Origin: a virus
Reading direction: 5' to 3' (one strand)
DNA: 33,811 nucleotides
IMG/VR virus record: IMGVR_UViG_3300017917_001051
Span: 1 to 33,811 of that record
The translations under genes were made by a program, and so were the position numbers. Positions 5,156-12,838 of this stretch are shown one piece after another. Under the pieces are notes generated by a model. That model made no database searches and had not been told where the DNA came from. It was given only the letters and a program-made list of their open reading frames with translations. Each line of letters begins with the position of its first letter. Within the stretch, counting starts at the first letter, position 1.

Positions 5156-5875
5156 ATGGCTATGTCTAAATCCATGGATTTTCCAACAAATAAAAAATCA
5201 AGTTATGCTGCACAAGTTGTAGAAACTCAAAATACTAATGCTGATGTTTTAATTAATTATGTTCCTGTACCTGGCCCAATGGGGCCTCAAGGACCTGCAG
5301 GTATACCTGGACCTCAAGGACCTGCTGGTAAGGACGGAGAGAAGGGCCCAAAGGGCGATAGAGGCACTGCTGGAAAAGACGGGGAAAGTTCTCTGTCTTC
5401 TTCTGGACAACAGGCGGGATGGGGAGCATATTTTAATAAAAAGAGAAATGAAATAAGATTAGGTGCAAACCAGGGTGAAGATGGATGGGTTAGTGTCTGG
5501 GTAGATTCAAAGGGCAGTAATACAAACGAAAAATATCTACCACAAGGATGCACCAGTCTTTGGAATGAGCATCAAAGAATGCTTAATTTTCACGGGCTTA
5601 AAGTAGGATCACAAGTATTTGTAACATACAACTTTGAACTTACTACTTATAGTAATAATACAGAGGTTTGGATTAGAACGCTTTTCCCTAAATCTACCAC
5701 CGAAATTTCACAGTATGTAGCATCACTAAAATATCAGTATGTCTACAATATGTATGTTACACAGCATTTCTTTATTGAGGATGATTCTATGTGGTCTTCT
5801 GGAGCGGTACCGCAAATTAGAGCAGACTACGACTCCTCAGTTTTAATGAATTCAATATATGTATCTGTGATATAA
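5156..5875 (+). CDS. Collagen-like fibre protein (239 aa)
   Basis: A short N-terminal part (1-39) is followed by 13 Gly-X-Y triplets at about residues 40-78, rich in GPQ, GPA, GKD and GEK, then a C-terminal globular domain (about 79-239) rich in aromatic residues. Gly-X-Y repeats form trimeric collagen-like stalks in phage fibres; the N-terminus should attach to the particle and the C-terminus may bind the host. Proline in the Y position (GIP) is the classic target of prolyl-4-hydroxylases, relevant to the oxygenases at 9981-13475. ATG at 5162 is a possible alternative start. Confidence 0.8.
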   Translation: MAMSKSMDFPTNKKSSYAAQVVETQNTNADVLINYVPVPGPMGPQGPAGIPGPQGPAGKDGEKGPKGDRGTAGKDGESSLSSSGQQAGWGAYFNKKRNEIRLGANQGEDGWVSVWVDSKGSNTNEKYLPQGCTSLWNEHQRMLNFHGLKVGSQVFVTYNFELTTYSNNTEVWIRTLFPKSTTEISQYVASLKYQYVYNMYVTQHFFIEDDSMWSSGAVPQIRADYDSSVLMNSIYVSVI

Positions 5876-5876
5876 T
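5868..5876 (+). promoter_or_regulatory. Extended -10 promoter (TGA-TATAAT)
   Basis: TGA-TATAAT. ATG 5881 is 4 nt away; ATG 5893 follows GGAGGAA and is the likelier start. The promoter overlaps the end of the collagen-like gene. Confidence 0.55.
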
Positions 5877-5892
5877 TTACATGGAGGAACCT

Positions 5893-6270
5893 ATGGCATT
5901 TCCAGGCGAGTTAAATATTAATTATTATAAAGGTGATACCTACGAGTTTAACATATATCCAAAACTTGCAGGTGGATCAGCAATGGATCTAACTGAGTAT
6001 ACAGTTGCTTTTTCTATTGCAGAAACAAGAGGTTCTTCTACAATTATAGAATGTTATTCAAATATACCATCAGATGCTGGAACACAACAATTCCCAAATC
6101 ATATTAAATGTGTTATTACTCCAGAAGCAGGTGAGCAACTTGATGCAACAAAAACATATTATTATGATGTTCAAATAAAATCAAATCAAATATTACCATA
6201 TAAAAAGATTTATACAATTTTAACAGGAACAGTATTTGTCACTGAAGAGGTTACACCTTCACTACCATGA
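5893..6270 (+). CDS. Fibre-cassette head protein 'KGDT' copy 2 (125 aa)
   Basis: MAFPGELNINYYKGDTYEFN... is the second member of the family at 3900 and 14756; the shared part is the beta strand ending in GDT followed by hydrophobic alternation. I chose ATG 5893, not 5881, because GGAGGAA precedes it and the paralogs also begin MA. It heads the second fibre cassette, and its stop overlaps the next ATG (ATGA). Confidence 0.6.
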   Translation: MAFPGELNINYYKGDTYEFNIYPKLAGGSAMDLTEYTVAFSIAETRGSSTIIECYSNIPSDAGTQQFPNHIKCVITPEAGEQLDATKTYYYDVQIKSNQILPYKKIYTILTGTVFVTEEVTPSLP

Positions 6271-6866
6271 CAACAAATTTAGATGTAGTATTTTCAAATG
6301 AAGATGTTCTGGTTGTAGGCCCACCAAGTTCAATAAGTGTTGATTTAGATTTAGGTGCAAAAGGCCAAAGAGGAAGTCAAATATTTTTTGGTATGGAAAA
6401 GCCAACCGAGTTTGATGAATTTCCAGAAGGTGCGCCATTACCATATGATGTGTTTTATAACTTAGGTCCACTTGATGAAGAATATTTGAGTGTATATCAA
6501 TATATTTTAGAGCCAGGCACTGGATTAGTTTGGAAAAAATTATTTAATTTAATGCCTAATGAATTAAGAAAAAACTATTCTTTTGAATTTACAAATGGAC
6601 AAGCAACAAAAACAATAAATATTGCAGCAGACATACTTCCTTTAAATTTAGTTGGATCTTTACCATCGGCAGAAAATTTTAATATTGTTTATACTATCGA
6701 AAATGACAAACCAGTATCATCGTCTATGGAAATCCAGGTAGGCACAAACCCAATAACTAGTTATCTTGAACTAACTATTACGTTGACAGCAATACAATAC
6801 AGCGATGGGGAATGGCAAAATTTGGATGGCACTAGAACAGTGCACGTTGATATTCGGGTGGTATAA
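6267..6866 (+). CDS. Virion structural protein with short Gly-rich motif (199 aa)
   Basis: The product starts MTTNLDVVFSNEDVLVVGPP and has a short GAKGQRGS motif near residue 30, then a two-domain beta-rich body. It resembles structural proteins next to tail-fibre genes in aquatic phages; no enzyme motif is present. It overlaps its upstream neighbour by ATGA and its end overlaps the next promoter (6859-6867). Role: probably a fibre or baseplate component. Confidence 0.6.
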   Translation: MTTNLDVVFSNEDVLVVGPPSSISVDLDLGAKGQRGSQIFFGMEKPTEFDEFPEGAPLPYDVFYNLGPLDEEYLSVYQYILEPGTGLVWKKLFNLMPNELRKNYSFEFTNGQATKTINIAADILPLNLVGSLPSAENFNIVYTIENDKPVSSSMEIQVGTNPITSYLELTITLTAIQYSDGEWQNLDGTRTVHVDIRVV

Positions 6867-6867
6867 T
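6859..6867 (+). promoter_or_regulatory. Extended -10 promoter (TGG-TATAAT)
   Basis: TGG-TATAAT ahead of the GTG-started gene at 6885; AGGTGA near 6874-6879 could serve as its ribosome site. Confidence 0.5.
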
Positions 6868-6884
6868 TCTGGCAGGTGATGTAG

Positions 6885-7334
6885 GTGGCTTCTGAAAATA
6901 TAGGTAATATATATATAACACAGATCCCAGGATATGAGGATGCTGCAGATATTCAGGCTGCCCTAAGACTTTATCATTATGGAAGTACTACAGCACCATC
7001 AGTAGATGAAATTGGTGTTACTAATGGAATTATTGCAAATTCTATAGCAGGACATTTAAAGGGACTAGACGATAGAGTTGATTTTATTGAAACAGATCCA
7101 GCACGTTCTTCATATTCTGCCACACAACCTAGTGGAGATTCACTAACTAATGGTTATATTTGGGTTGATTCTACAACATCTATAGGAAATATTCCAACTT
7201 ATGGAACTTCTACATATTCCGCTACTGCTCCTAGCACAGATTTAGTTGTAGGAGCATTATGGGTTGATTCTGACTCTTCCCCGTTAAAAATGTATGTATG
7301 GTCTGGAACTGAATGGCGGGTGATTGGTGAATAA
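6885..7334 (+). CDS. Tail-fibre attachment-type protein (149 aa)
   Basis: Begins (GTG) MASENIGNIYITQIPGYEDA and has ADIQAALRLYHYGS, then AGHLKGLDDRVDFIE, and two repeats of the form SYSATQPSG...GYIWVDS and TYSATAPST...ALWVDSD (about residues 77-95 and 110-129). The repeat ends in a WSGTEWRVIGE strand, as in adaptor proteins at fibre bases. An in-frame ATG is not available because the nearby ATG is followed directly by a stop; AGGTGA supports GTG. It overlaps the next small gene by one base. Confidence 0.6.
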   Translation: MASENIGNIYITQIPGYEDAADIQAALRLYHYGSTTAPSVDEIGVTNGIIANSIAGHLKGLDDRVDFIETDPARSSYSATQPSGDSLTNGYIWVDSTTSIGNIPTYGTSTYSATAPSTDLVVGALWVDSDSSPLKMYVWSGTEWRVIGE

Positions 7335-7450
7335 TGTCTCAAGAAAATACCAATCAAATTTTAAAAGAAAGGGCAATAGCAAAACTAGTTGCTTTAGGAT
7401 TAACAGAAGCAGAATTAAGAGCATTGGGGTTGACATCTGATGCCAATTAA
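7334..7450 (+). CDS. 38-residue helical peptide
   Basis: MSQENTNQILKERAIAKLVA... contains [19 protein letters not shown], a short helix-turn-helix-like pair of helices. It overlaps the stop of the previous gene (TAATG) and runs 11 nt into the next gene, which argues for coupling in a three-gene unit. It could be a small chaperone or adaptor for the fibre protein that follows; this is a guess. Confidence 0.5.
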   Translation: MSQENTNQILKERAIAKLVALGLTEAELRALGLTSDAN

Positions 7451-8918
7451 TAATGATGGAAAAGTAGCATATATCTATAAAGACGGAACATGGTATTCAA
7501 TTAGTGGTGCAGTTAATACAAATGCATCATATACATGGACTGCATCTCAAACCTTTTCATCTCCAGTAACATTTGAAGAAGTTTTAACAGCAAAGGCTGG
7601 TATTAATAATTTTCAATCTCCAGAAACTCGTGATTTAGCAATACCATCACCAGCATCAGGACTTGTTTGCTTTGTTAGACAGTCAACAACTGGCGGTACA
7701 GCAATAAATCAACTTCAGTATTTCCACAATGGTCAATGGAAGTATATAAATGGTTATTCAACATTAAATGCAAAATTAGGAAACTATACAGTTACTGCTT
7801 CTGATGCAGGTAAGGTTATAACAGTAGATAGTTCTTCTGCTTCAGTTATTAGTATACCGTCGAATTCTACAGAAACAATTGATAATGGATATAAGGTAGA
7901 AGTTATAAGATTAGGTTCTGGAAGTGTTACTATTGCTGGAGCATCTGGAGTTACATTAAATTCTAAAGGAACAAGTGCTGCTATAGATGGACAGTATGGA
8001 AAGGTTACTGTTTTAAAGTTAGATACAAATACTTGGGTTGCTTACGGAGATATTGCAGAAGGTATAGTTACACCAACACCAACACCAACACCACCAACAC
8101 CAACTCCGACACCAACACCAACTCCGACACCAACACCAACACCAACTCCGACACCAACACCACCAACACCAACTCCAACACCAACACCAACACCAACCCC
8201 AACACCAACTCCAACCCCAACACCGACACCGCCAACACCGACACCAACACCAACACCAACATGTCAATATGATTACATAATGCCAAACTTGATTGGACAA
8301 TCAGAATCTGCTTCAAGTCAAATAAATCAGCACGGTTATGTGTATGAATCTACATACTATTATGATAATTCTCAAGGTGCAACTGCTGAAAATAATGGAA
8401 AAATTGCTGCCCAAGATCCTTCTCCAGGTACTTATATTCCTGGAACTAACTGTGAATATAATGGATATGGTGCTTCAATTACAGTTTATCGATATAGTAG
8501 CACTCCAACACCAACACCAACCCCTACACCAGGTACTTCAGACTGTATAGATGACGATGCAGGTTATTGTATAAATGTTGATGCAAATGGTTATGGAGAT
8601 TTTTATCAATATCAGACTAGTCCAAGCGGACAATTTACTTGCCCACCAAGATATGTTGGAAGAAGTTTCTGTGGACTTCCAACACCAACACCAACCCCAA
8701 CACCGACACCAACTCCTACACCAGAGCCAGCGCCAACCCCAACACCGACACCAACTCCTACACCAACACCACCAACACCAACCCCAACACCAGAGCCAGC
8801 GCCAACCCCAACACCAACACAATGTATACCAGATGGATCATATAGATTTATACCATGTGGATACAATGTTTGCGTATATGACAATTGTGGAAATTTCTTA
8901 GGATATACTGGAACATGA
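7440..8918 (+). CDS. Modular fibre protein: PASTA domain and Pro-Thr linkers (492 aa)
   Basis: Residues 1-100 are an anchor-like part (ATG 7440). Residues about 107-205 form a beta domain also found at the end of the 18964-21174 product. Then comes a Pro-Thr linker (nt 8070-8261), a PASTA-like domain (about 274-352; [15 protein letters not shown]), a short linker, a four-Cys module ([10 protein letters not shown]...), a long Pro-Thr linker (8679-8820) and a final four-Cys module. PASTA domains bind peptidoglycan and beta-lactams in bacterial kinases and PBPs, so this protein probably contacts the host wall. The linkers are 6-bp tandem repeats, hence slippage-prone, and they are candidate hydroxylation substrates for the enzymes downstream. 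Confidence 0.75.
   Translation: MPINNDGKVAYIYKDGTWYSISGAVNTNASYTWTASQTFSSPVTFEEVLTAKAGINNFQSPETRDLAIPSPASGLVCFVRQSTTGGTAINQLQYFHNGQWKYINGYSTLNAKLGNYTVTASDAGKVITVDSSSASVISIPSNSTETIDNGYKVEVIRLGSGSVTIAGASGVTLNSKGTSAAIDGQYGKVTVLKLDTNTWVAYGDIAEGIVTPTPTPTPPTPTPTPTPTPTPTPTPTPTPTPPTPTPTPTPTPTPTPTPTPTPTPPTPTPTPTPTCQYDYIMPNLIGQSESASSQINQHGYVYESTYYYDNSQGATAENNGKIAAQDPSPGTYIPGTNCEYNGYGASITVYRYSSTPTPTPTPTPGTSDCIDDDAGYCINVDANGYGDFYQYQTSPSGQFTCPPRYVGRSFCGLPTPTPTPTPTPTPTPEPAPTPTPTPTPTPTPPTPTPTPEPAPTPTPTQCIPDGSYRFIPCGYNVCVYDNCGNFLGYTGT
8070..8820 (+). repeat. Pro-Thr-coding microsatellite tracts
   Basis: Three tracts built on CCAACA-type hexamers (8070-8261, 8501-8532, 8679-8820) code PT units. The two long tracts contain interruptions (PPT, EPAP), with imperfect copies suggesting repeated expansion. 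Confidence 0.8.
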
Positions 8919-8924
8919 TATACT
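8916..8924 (+). promoter_or_regulatory. Extended -10 promoter (TGA-TATACT)
   Basis: TGA-TATACT overlapping the stop of the preceding gene. It would open the enzyme island with a short leader containing AAAAGGAA before ATG 8944. Confidence 0.55.
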
Positions 8925-8943
8925 TTAATAAAAGGAATTTTTA

Positions 8944-9753
8944 ATGAAAATAGATAAAAGATTATATTTTTTGCATATACCAAAAACTGGCGGTATGTCT
9001 GTAATGGTTAATTTTGGACAATTTCTAACTAATAACGATATTGCAAAATATCCTCCTAGTTCTCCACCACATTCAGATGTTTCTAATGAATATGCTTTTA
9101 TTCAGGGGCATTTAGGAAGATATCCAATTGAAAAAGTAGATAATCTATCTTTGGCAACAATTATAAGAAATCCTTTAGATCGTGCAATTAGTTATTTTTT
9201 ATATATATATGATAATGTATTAAAAGATAAAAAAGAATATTTAGAAATTGAAAAGTTTGAAGATAAATTAAAATATCATTTATTTGAAGATATTGAATAT
9301 ATTTCACATAGAAATATTCAATCAAAATTTATTTGTTCTAAACCATTAGAAAATAGATATAAAGATTTTCCATTAAATTTAGATATACTTCGTAAAAATA
9401 AATCAAAAAATTGGGGATTGCAAGAAATAGAAATTAATTTTGATTTAGTTAAAAGTTATATAGATTCTTTTGATATTATAAATACAACTGATAATTTATT
9501 AATATTTATTGAAAATTTAGTAAAATGGTTTAATGAAAATTATTCAGATATTACTTTTAATAATAAAATAAATTATAATTTAATAGTAAATCAATCAAAA
9601 GTAAATATTAATAATGAAATATATACAACTGAAAAATTAAAACCTTTTTTATCTGATGAAGATATTGCAAAATTTTTAGAATTAAATAGTATAGATTTTG
9701 ATTTATATGAATATGTATATAAAAAGGAAAATAATAATGGATCCAAAAAATAA
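8944..9753 (+). CDS. Sulfotransferase (PAPS-dependent, Sulfotransfer_2-like)
   Basis: The 269-residue protein has FLHIPKTGGMSV at about residues 9-20, the 5'-phosphosulfate-binding loop of sulfotransferases, and RNPLDRAISYF at about 75-85 with R75, R80 and S83 in the usual 3'-phosphate-binding pattern. The enzyme transfers sulfate from PAPS to an acceptor hydroxyl; the acceptor cannot be told from the sequence. It opens the island of modifying enzymes, is extremely AT-rich unlike the fibre gene before it, and overlaps the next gene by 17 nt. SD AAAAGGAA. The window shows no PAPS-making gene, so host PAPS would be needed. Confidence 0.8.
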   Translation: MKIDKRLYFLHIPKTGGMSVMVNFGQFLTNNDIAKYPPSSPPHSDVSNEYAFIQGHLGRYPIEKVDNLSLATIIRNPLDRAISYFLYIYDNVLKDKKEYLEIEKFEDKLKYHLFEDIEYISHRNIQSKFICSKPLENRYKDFPLNLDILRKNKSKNWGLQEIEINFDLVKSYIDSFDIINTTDNLLIFIENLVKWFNENYSDITFNNKINYNLIVNQSKVNINNEIYTTEKLKPFLSDEDIAKFLELNSIDFDLYEYVYKKENNNGSKK

Positions 9754-9979
9754 AAATAGATTAGAAAGATATAAAGAAATGTTAGGAGAAACTAGGCCGT
9801 GGGATTTAATTAATCCTAATACAGAATGGGTATCTAGTGAGGTAGCAGAAAAAAGATATTCTATATGCAAAGAGTGTCCAGAGTTAATTAACCTAACCAA
9901 ACAATGTAAAAAATGTGGTTGTTTTATGGTTGCTAAAACTAAATTAGAAAAAGCAGTATGTCCAGTAGGGAAGTGGTAG
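9737..9979 (+). CDS. Small Cys-cluster protein, copy B (80 aa)
   Basis: Six Cys, C44-x2-C47, C57-x2-C60-x-C62 and C75, end in CPVGKW, the same layout as the product of 2150-2350 (66 aa). The N-terminal 40 residues contain WDLINPNTEW. ATG 9737 follows AAAAGGAAA and replaces an implausible longer frame that would start inside the sulfotransferase. It lies between the sulfotransferase and a 2OG oxygenase gene. A small zinc domain is expected; a role as adaptor for the neighbouring enzymes is inference. Confidence 0.7.
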   Translation: MDPKNKNRLERYKEMLGETRPWDLINPNTEWVSSEVAEKRYSICKECPELINLTKQCKKCGCFMVAKTKLEKAVCPVGKW

Positions 9980-9980
9980 T

Positions 9981-10580
9981 ATGTATAAAGAAGAGATTGC
10001 TCCAGGAATAGTAATTTATTCAAATGTTATTAATAATTATGAAACATTAATTAATGATATTGAAGAAGGAATAGTTTCTGCAAATATAACATGGAATAGT
10101 GCTGGAGTTTATGATGGAGAAAACAAACCACCTCAAAATAAAAAAACAAGAGATACCGATTCAGTTTCTGTTCCATATCAAGGTTATATAGATGAAGATT
10201 ATAAAAATTTACTTGATGCTTTTTATAAAACATTATCAAATATATTTTTTATATCATTTGATAAATTAGAATTAGATTATAAGCATATGTATGGAATTGA
10301 TTTTATTGAACATTCAAATTATGATATTTTAAAATATGGCAAAAATCAAAAATTTACAAATCATATAGATGATCATCAAAAATTTCCTAGAAGAATTTCT
10401 ACAGTATATTATATTAATGAAAATTATTCTGGAGGCGAAATTCTTTTTCCTAGATTTAATATATCATATAAACCAAAAGCAAATCAACTTTTAATATTTC
10501 CATCTAATTATGTTTATAATCATTCTGTTAACGAGGTAACTGATGGTACAAGATATGCCGTAGTTAGTTGGATAAAATGA
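9981..10580 (+). CDS. 2OG-Fe(II) oxygenase, prolyl-hydroxylase type (199 aa)
   Basis: The double-stranded beta-helix oxygenase signature is complete: HID (H128, D130) and distal H181 for iron, and R191 ten residues after the distal His for 2-oxoglutarate. The core reads RRISTVYYIN, GGEILFPRFN, LLIFPSNYVYNH, GTRYAVVSW. Such enzymes hydroxylate using O2 and 2-oxoglutarate. The HxD...H-x9-R/K spacing is that of prolyl-4-hydroxylases, so a proline or other side chain in a fibre protein is plausible; the substrate is not shown. It starts right after the Cys-cluster gene and overlaps the next gene by ATGA. Confidence 0.8.
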   Translation: MYKEEIAPGIVIYSNVINNYETLINDIEEGIVSANITWNSAGVYDGENKPPQNKKTRDTDSVSVPYQGYIDEDYKNLLDAFYKTLSNIFFISFDKLELDYKHMYGIDFIEHSNYDILKYGKNQKFTNHIDDHQKFPRRISTVYYINENYSGGEILFPRFNISYKPKANQLLIFPSNYVYNHSVNEVTDGTRYAVVSWIK

Positions 10581-11140
10581 AAGATCCTAAAATATTTAAA
10601 AATATTTTTTCTGAAAAAGATTTTAAAAAATTAGAATCTTATTTTTTAAATAGAAAAAAATTAGAAACAGAATATGATAATTCATTTGGAAGATATTGGT
10701 TTTCAGATCCAATACTTTCTGAATATTCAGATAAAATTCTTCCATTAGTTAGAGAATTTTTTGAAGATGATTCAATACTACCGTCATATTCTCTTTTTGC
10801 ACATTATTGTGGAGAAAATGCTAAATTGTGGGCACATAAAGATGATAATGCTTGTACATATACTATGGATTTTTGTACCTATCAAAAAGATGCTTGGGAT
10901 TTATGGGTAGAGGGTAGACCATATAAACTAATGCCAAATGAAGCACTGGCGTATTATGGAAATGATAATATTCATTGGAGAAAAAATTTTCCTAATCCAG
11001 AATCTAATTTTGTTGGAATGATTTTTTTTCATTTTGTTAAACCAGATCACTGGTGGTATACTAAAGGACCAGATTATTTAGATGTAATAAGAAAAAAAAT
11101 ATCTGAAAATGAATGGCAACAAAAAAAGAAGATAATATGA
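10577..11140 (+). CDS. Divergent 2OG-Fe(II) oxygenase-like protein (187 aa)
   Basis: ATG 10577 overlaps the upstream stop (ATGA). AHKDD carries the probable HxD pair (H87, D89) and NIHWR the distal His (H133); no Arg or Lys stands ten residues further on, so 2-oxoglutarate binding must use another residue, such as the Arg in HWR. Other conserved-looking pieces are DAWDLWVEG, PNEALAYYG and FFHFVKPDHWWYT. This set looks like a family of oxygenases found in aquatic phages. The iron ligands support activity, but the substrate is unknown. Confidence 0.65.
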   Translation: MKDPKIFKNIFSEKDFKKLESYFLNRKKLETEYDNSFGRYWFSDPILSEYSDKILPLVREFFEDDSILPSYSLFAHYCGENAKLWAHKDDNACTYTMDFCTYQKDAWDLWVEGRPYKLMPNEALAYYGNDNIHWRKNFPNPESNFVGMIFFHFVKPDHWWYTKGPDYLDVIRKKISENEWQQKKKII

Positions 11141-11925
11141 TTAATTTTTTTTCAGATTTTATTATTCCAGCATATGATAAATTATTACCAAATTCAGTAT
11201 TTGAATATACTTTTGGAGAAGAAATTAGAAAAAATTCTTTTATTGATAAACCAGAATTAAATAATTTTAATTATAAATTAAATAATTATGGACATCGATC
11301 TGATGATTTTAAAATAAATCATAGTGGTAAACATGTTTTATTTGCAGGATGTTCTACAACATTTGGAGAAGCATTACCATATATGCAAAATTGGTCTGGT
11401 AAATTATATAAAAAACTATCTTTAAAATATAAACTTGATAATTATTTTTGTTTGGGATTTTTAAATGGATTTACATCCCACATTATTTATAACATAATGT
11501 TATATTGTGAAGAATTTGGTTCTCCAGAAATAATTTTTTGTCTTTTTCCAGAATCAGAAAGAACAGCAAAATATAAAGATAAAAATTTAGTTATTTATTA
11601 TGAAAAAACTAAAGAATATAAGACTATAGGACAACTAGACTGTTTTAAATCAATATTATTTTTAGAAAAATATTGCGAGTTAAAAAATATAAAATTATTA
11701 TGGACAACATGGGATAATGAAGATTTATTATTTTATAAAAATAAAAAATTTAATAATTTTCTTTTTGTAGAACCTTCTGATATAAAACTTATGTCAAATA
11801 ATAAAAATGAAAAAAATGATCCTTTTTATAATATAGGTAGAGATAATGCTCATCCAGGATTATGGTATTCAGATGGTCTTGCAAATATTTTTTTAAAAGA
11901 AATGGAGAGCAGATATGTTTTATAA
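11137..11925 (+). CDS. SGNH-hydrolase-like protein (262 aa)
   Basis: FAGCSTTFGEAL at about residues 69-80 holds the probable nucleophile S73 in a GxS motif, and DNAH near the C-terminus (D236, H239) fits the DxxH block of SGNH/GDSL hydrolases. These enzymes act as esterases, or as O-acyl transferases in some families. I chose ATG 11137, which overlaps the upstream stop as ATGA, over an upstream ATG at 11113. In this island it could add or remove acyl groups on a glycan or fibre, but that is a guess. Confidence 0.7.
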   Translation: MINFFSDFIIPAYDKLLPNSVFEYTFGEEIRKNSFIDKPELNNFNYKLNNYGHRSDDFKINHSGKHVLFAGCSTTFGEALPYMQNWSGKLYKKLSLKYKLDNYFCLGFLNGFTSHIIYNIMLYCEEFGSPEIIFCLFPESERTAKYKDKNLVIYYEKTKEYKTIGQLDCFKSILFLEKYCELKNIKLLWTTWDNEDLLFYKNKKFNNFLFVEPSDIKLMSNNKNEKNDPFYNIGRDNAHPGLWYSDGLANIFLKEMESRYVL

Positions 11926-11998
11926 AATTAAAAAAATATTTTTAAAAATATATTTTAAATTTAAAAAACCATTAAAGCCAAAAGACTTTATTTATTAA
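11915..11998 (+). CDS. 27-residue basic peptide
   Basis: MFYKIKKIFLKIYFKFKKPL... is nearly all Lys, Phe, Ile and Tyr, so an amphipathic, membrane-seeking helix is possible. GGAGAG upstream of the ATG and an 11-nt overlap with the preceding gene support translation. In such AT-rich DNA a chance frame of this kind is likely, hence low confidence. Confidence 0.35.
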   Translation: MFYKIKKIFLKIYFKFKKPLKPKDFIY

Positions 11999-12000
11999 TA

Positions 12001-12009
12001 TGATATAAT
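12001..12009 (+). promoter_or_regulatory. Extended -10 promoter (TGA-TATAAT)
   Basis: TGA-TATAAT before the 54-residue gene, with AAAGGAAAA near 12019-12027 as the ribosome site. Confidence 0.5.
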
Positions 12010-12029
12010 TTAATAAATAAAGGAAAATT

Positions 12030-12194
12030 ATGAATAATTTGGTAAACTCAAAAAAGTTACAAGAAAGGTATGATGCATGTAAAAGTTGTACCTTTTTTGT
12101 TAAATTTACAAAAGAGTGTTCAAAAAATAAAGAGTTTTTAGATAAATATTTACATCGGAGTGAATCTACATGTCCAATAAACAAATGGAGTTAG
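12030..12194 (+). CDS. Small Cys protein, degenerate copy C (54 aa)
   Basis: MNNLVNSKKLQERYDACKSC... has C17-x2-C20, C30 and C48 but lacks the CxxCGC core of copies A (2150) and B (9737), while still ending CPINKW. AAAGGAAAA precedes the ATG. It overlaps the next oxygenase gene by 25 nt, so the two are probably coupled. It seems to be a worn-down relative that keeps four possible metal ligands. Confidence 0.6.
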   Translation: MNNLVNSKKLQERYDACKSCTFFVKFTKECSKNKEFLDKYLHRSESTCPINKWS

Positions 12195-12838
12195 ACTATA
12201 AAAAAATAGCACCTGGAATATTTATGTATTATAATGTTTTTAATGATATAGATTTATTTTTAAGCAATTTAATAAAAAGTTTTGAAGAAGGAACTTTAAT
12301 GTGGCACGAAAAACCACACATTATTTCAAATAGTAAAGCATTTATAGATAAAAATATTCGTGATTTAAAAACATTTACTATACCTTATAAATTTACAAAA
12401 GTTTTACTTAATACACATCATACACCAAAACAAACATTTAATAATTTTGTTGGAAATATTCTTTATAATATTTTAAATCCTATTGAAAAGCATTATTCTT
12501 TAAATAATAATAATATTAAAACTTTTTCACACGATGCATATTATTTATTTAAATATGAAAAAAACAATTTTTTTAAAAGTCATGTAGATGATGGACCATT
12601 ATTTCCAAGAGTAATTTCTGTTTTATATTATTTAAATTCTGATTATGAGGGTGGAGAAATAGAGTTTCCAGAATTTAATATAAAATGTAAACCAGAAAAA
12701 AATAGTGTATTGGTATTTCCTTCTAATTTTATTTATCATCATGAAGTTCATCCAATAACAAATGGAACCAAATATTCAATTGCAACCTGGTTAATGTATA
12801 ATGATTACGAGAAGGTTTTAAAAGATGTCAACTTATGA
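12170..12838 (+). CDS. 2OG-Fe(II) oxygenase with P4H-type Lys (222 aa)
   Basis: The fold is clear: HVD (H138, D140), distal H191 and K201 ten residues later. Lys at that place is what collagen prolyl-4-hydroxylases use to bind 2-oxoglutarate, whereas the sister at 12825 has Arg. LLNTHHTPKQTFNN, PRVISVLYYLNSDYEGGEIEFPEF and VLVFPSNFIYHH are shared almost word for word with that sister. The substrate is unknown; proline-rich fibre protein is the main hypothesis. ATG 12170 lies inside the preceding small gene. Confidence 0.8.
   Translation: MSNKQMELDYKKIAPGIFMYYNVFNDIDLFLSNLIKSFEEGTLMWHEKPHIISNSKAFIDKNIRDLKTFTIPYKFTKVLLNTHHTPKQTFNNFVGNILYNILNPIEKHYSLNNNNIKTFSHDAYYLFKYEKNNFFKSHVDDGPLFPRVISVLYYLNSDYEGGEIEFPEFNIKCKPEKNSVLVFPSNFIYHHEVHPITNGTKYSIATWLMYNDYEKVLKDVNL

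Noticed and set aside
8019-8983. Several other-frame and reverse frames of the Pro-Thr tract (Trp-Cys-rich, Val-Leu-rich, Thr-Asn-rich)
   Set aside because: They are shadows of a 6-bp tandem repeat; only the +1 frame starting at 7440 has domains before and after it.
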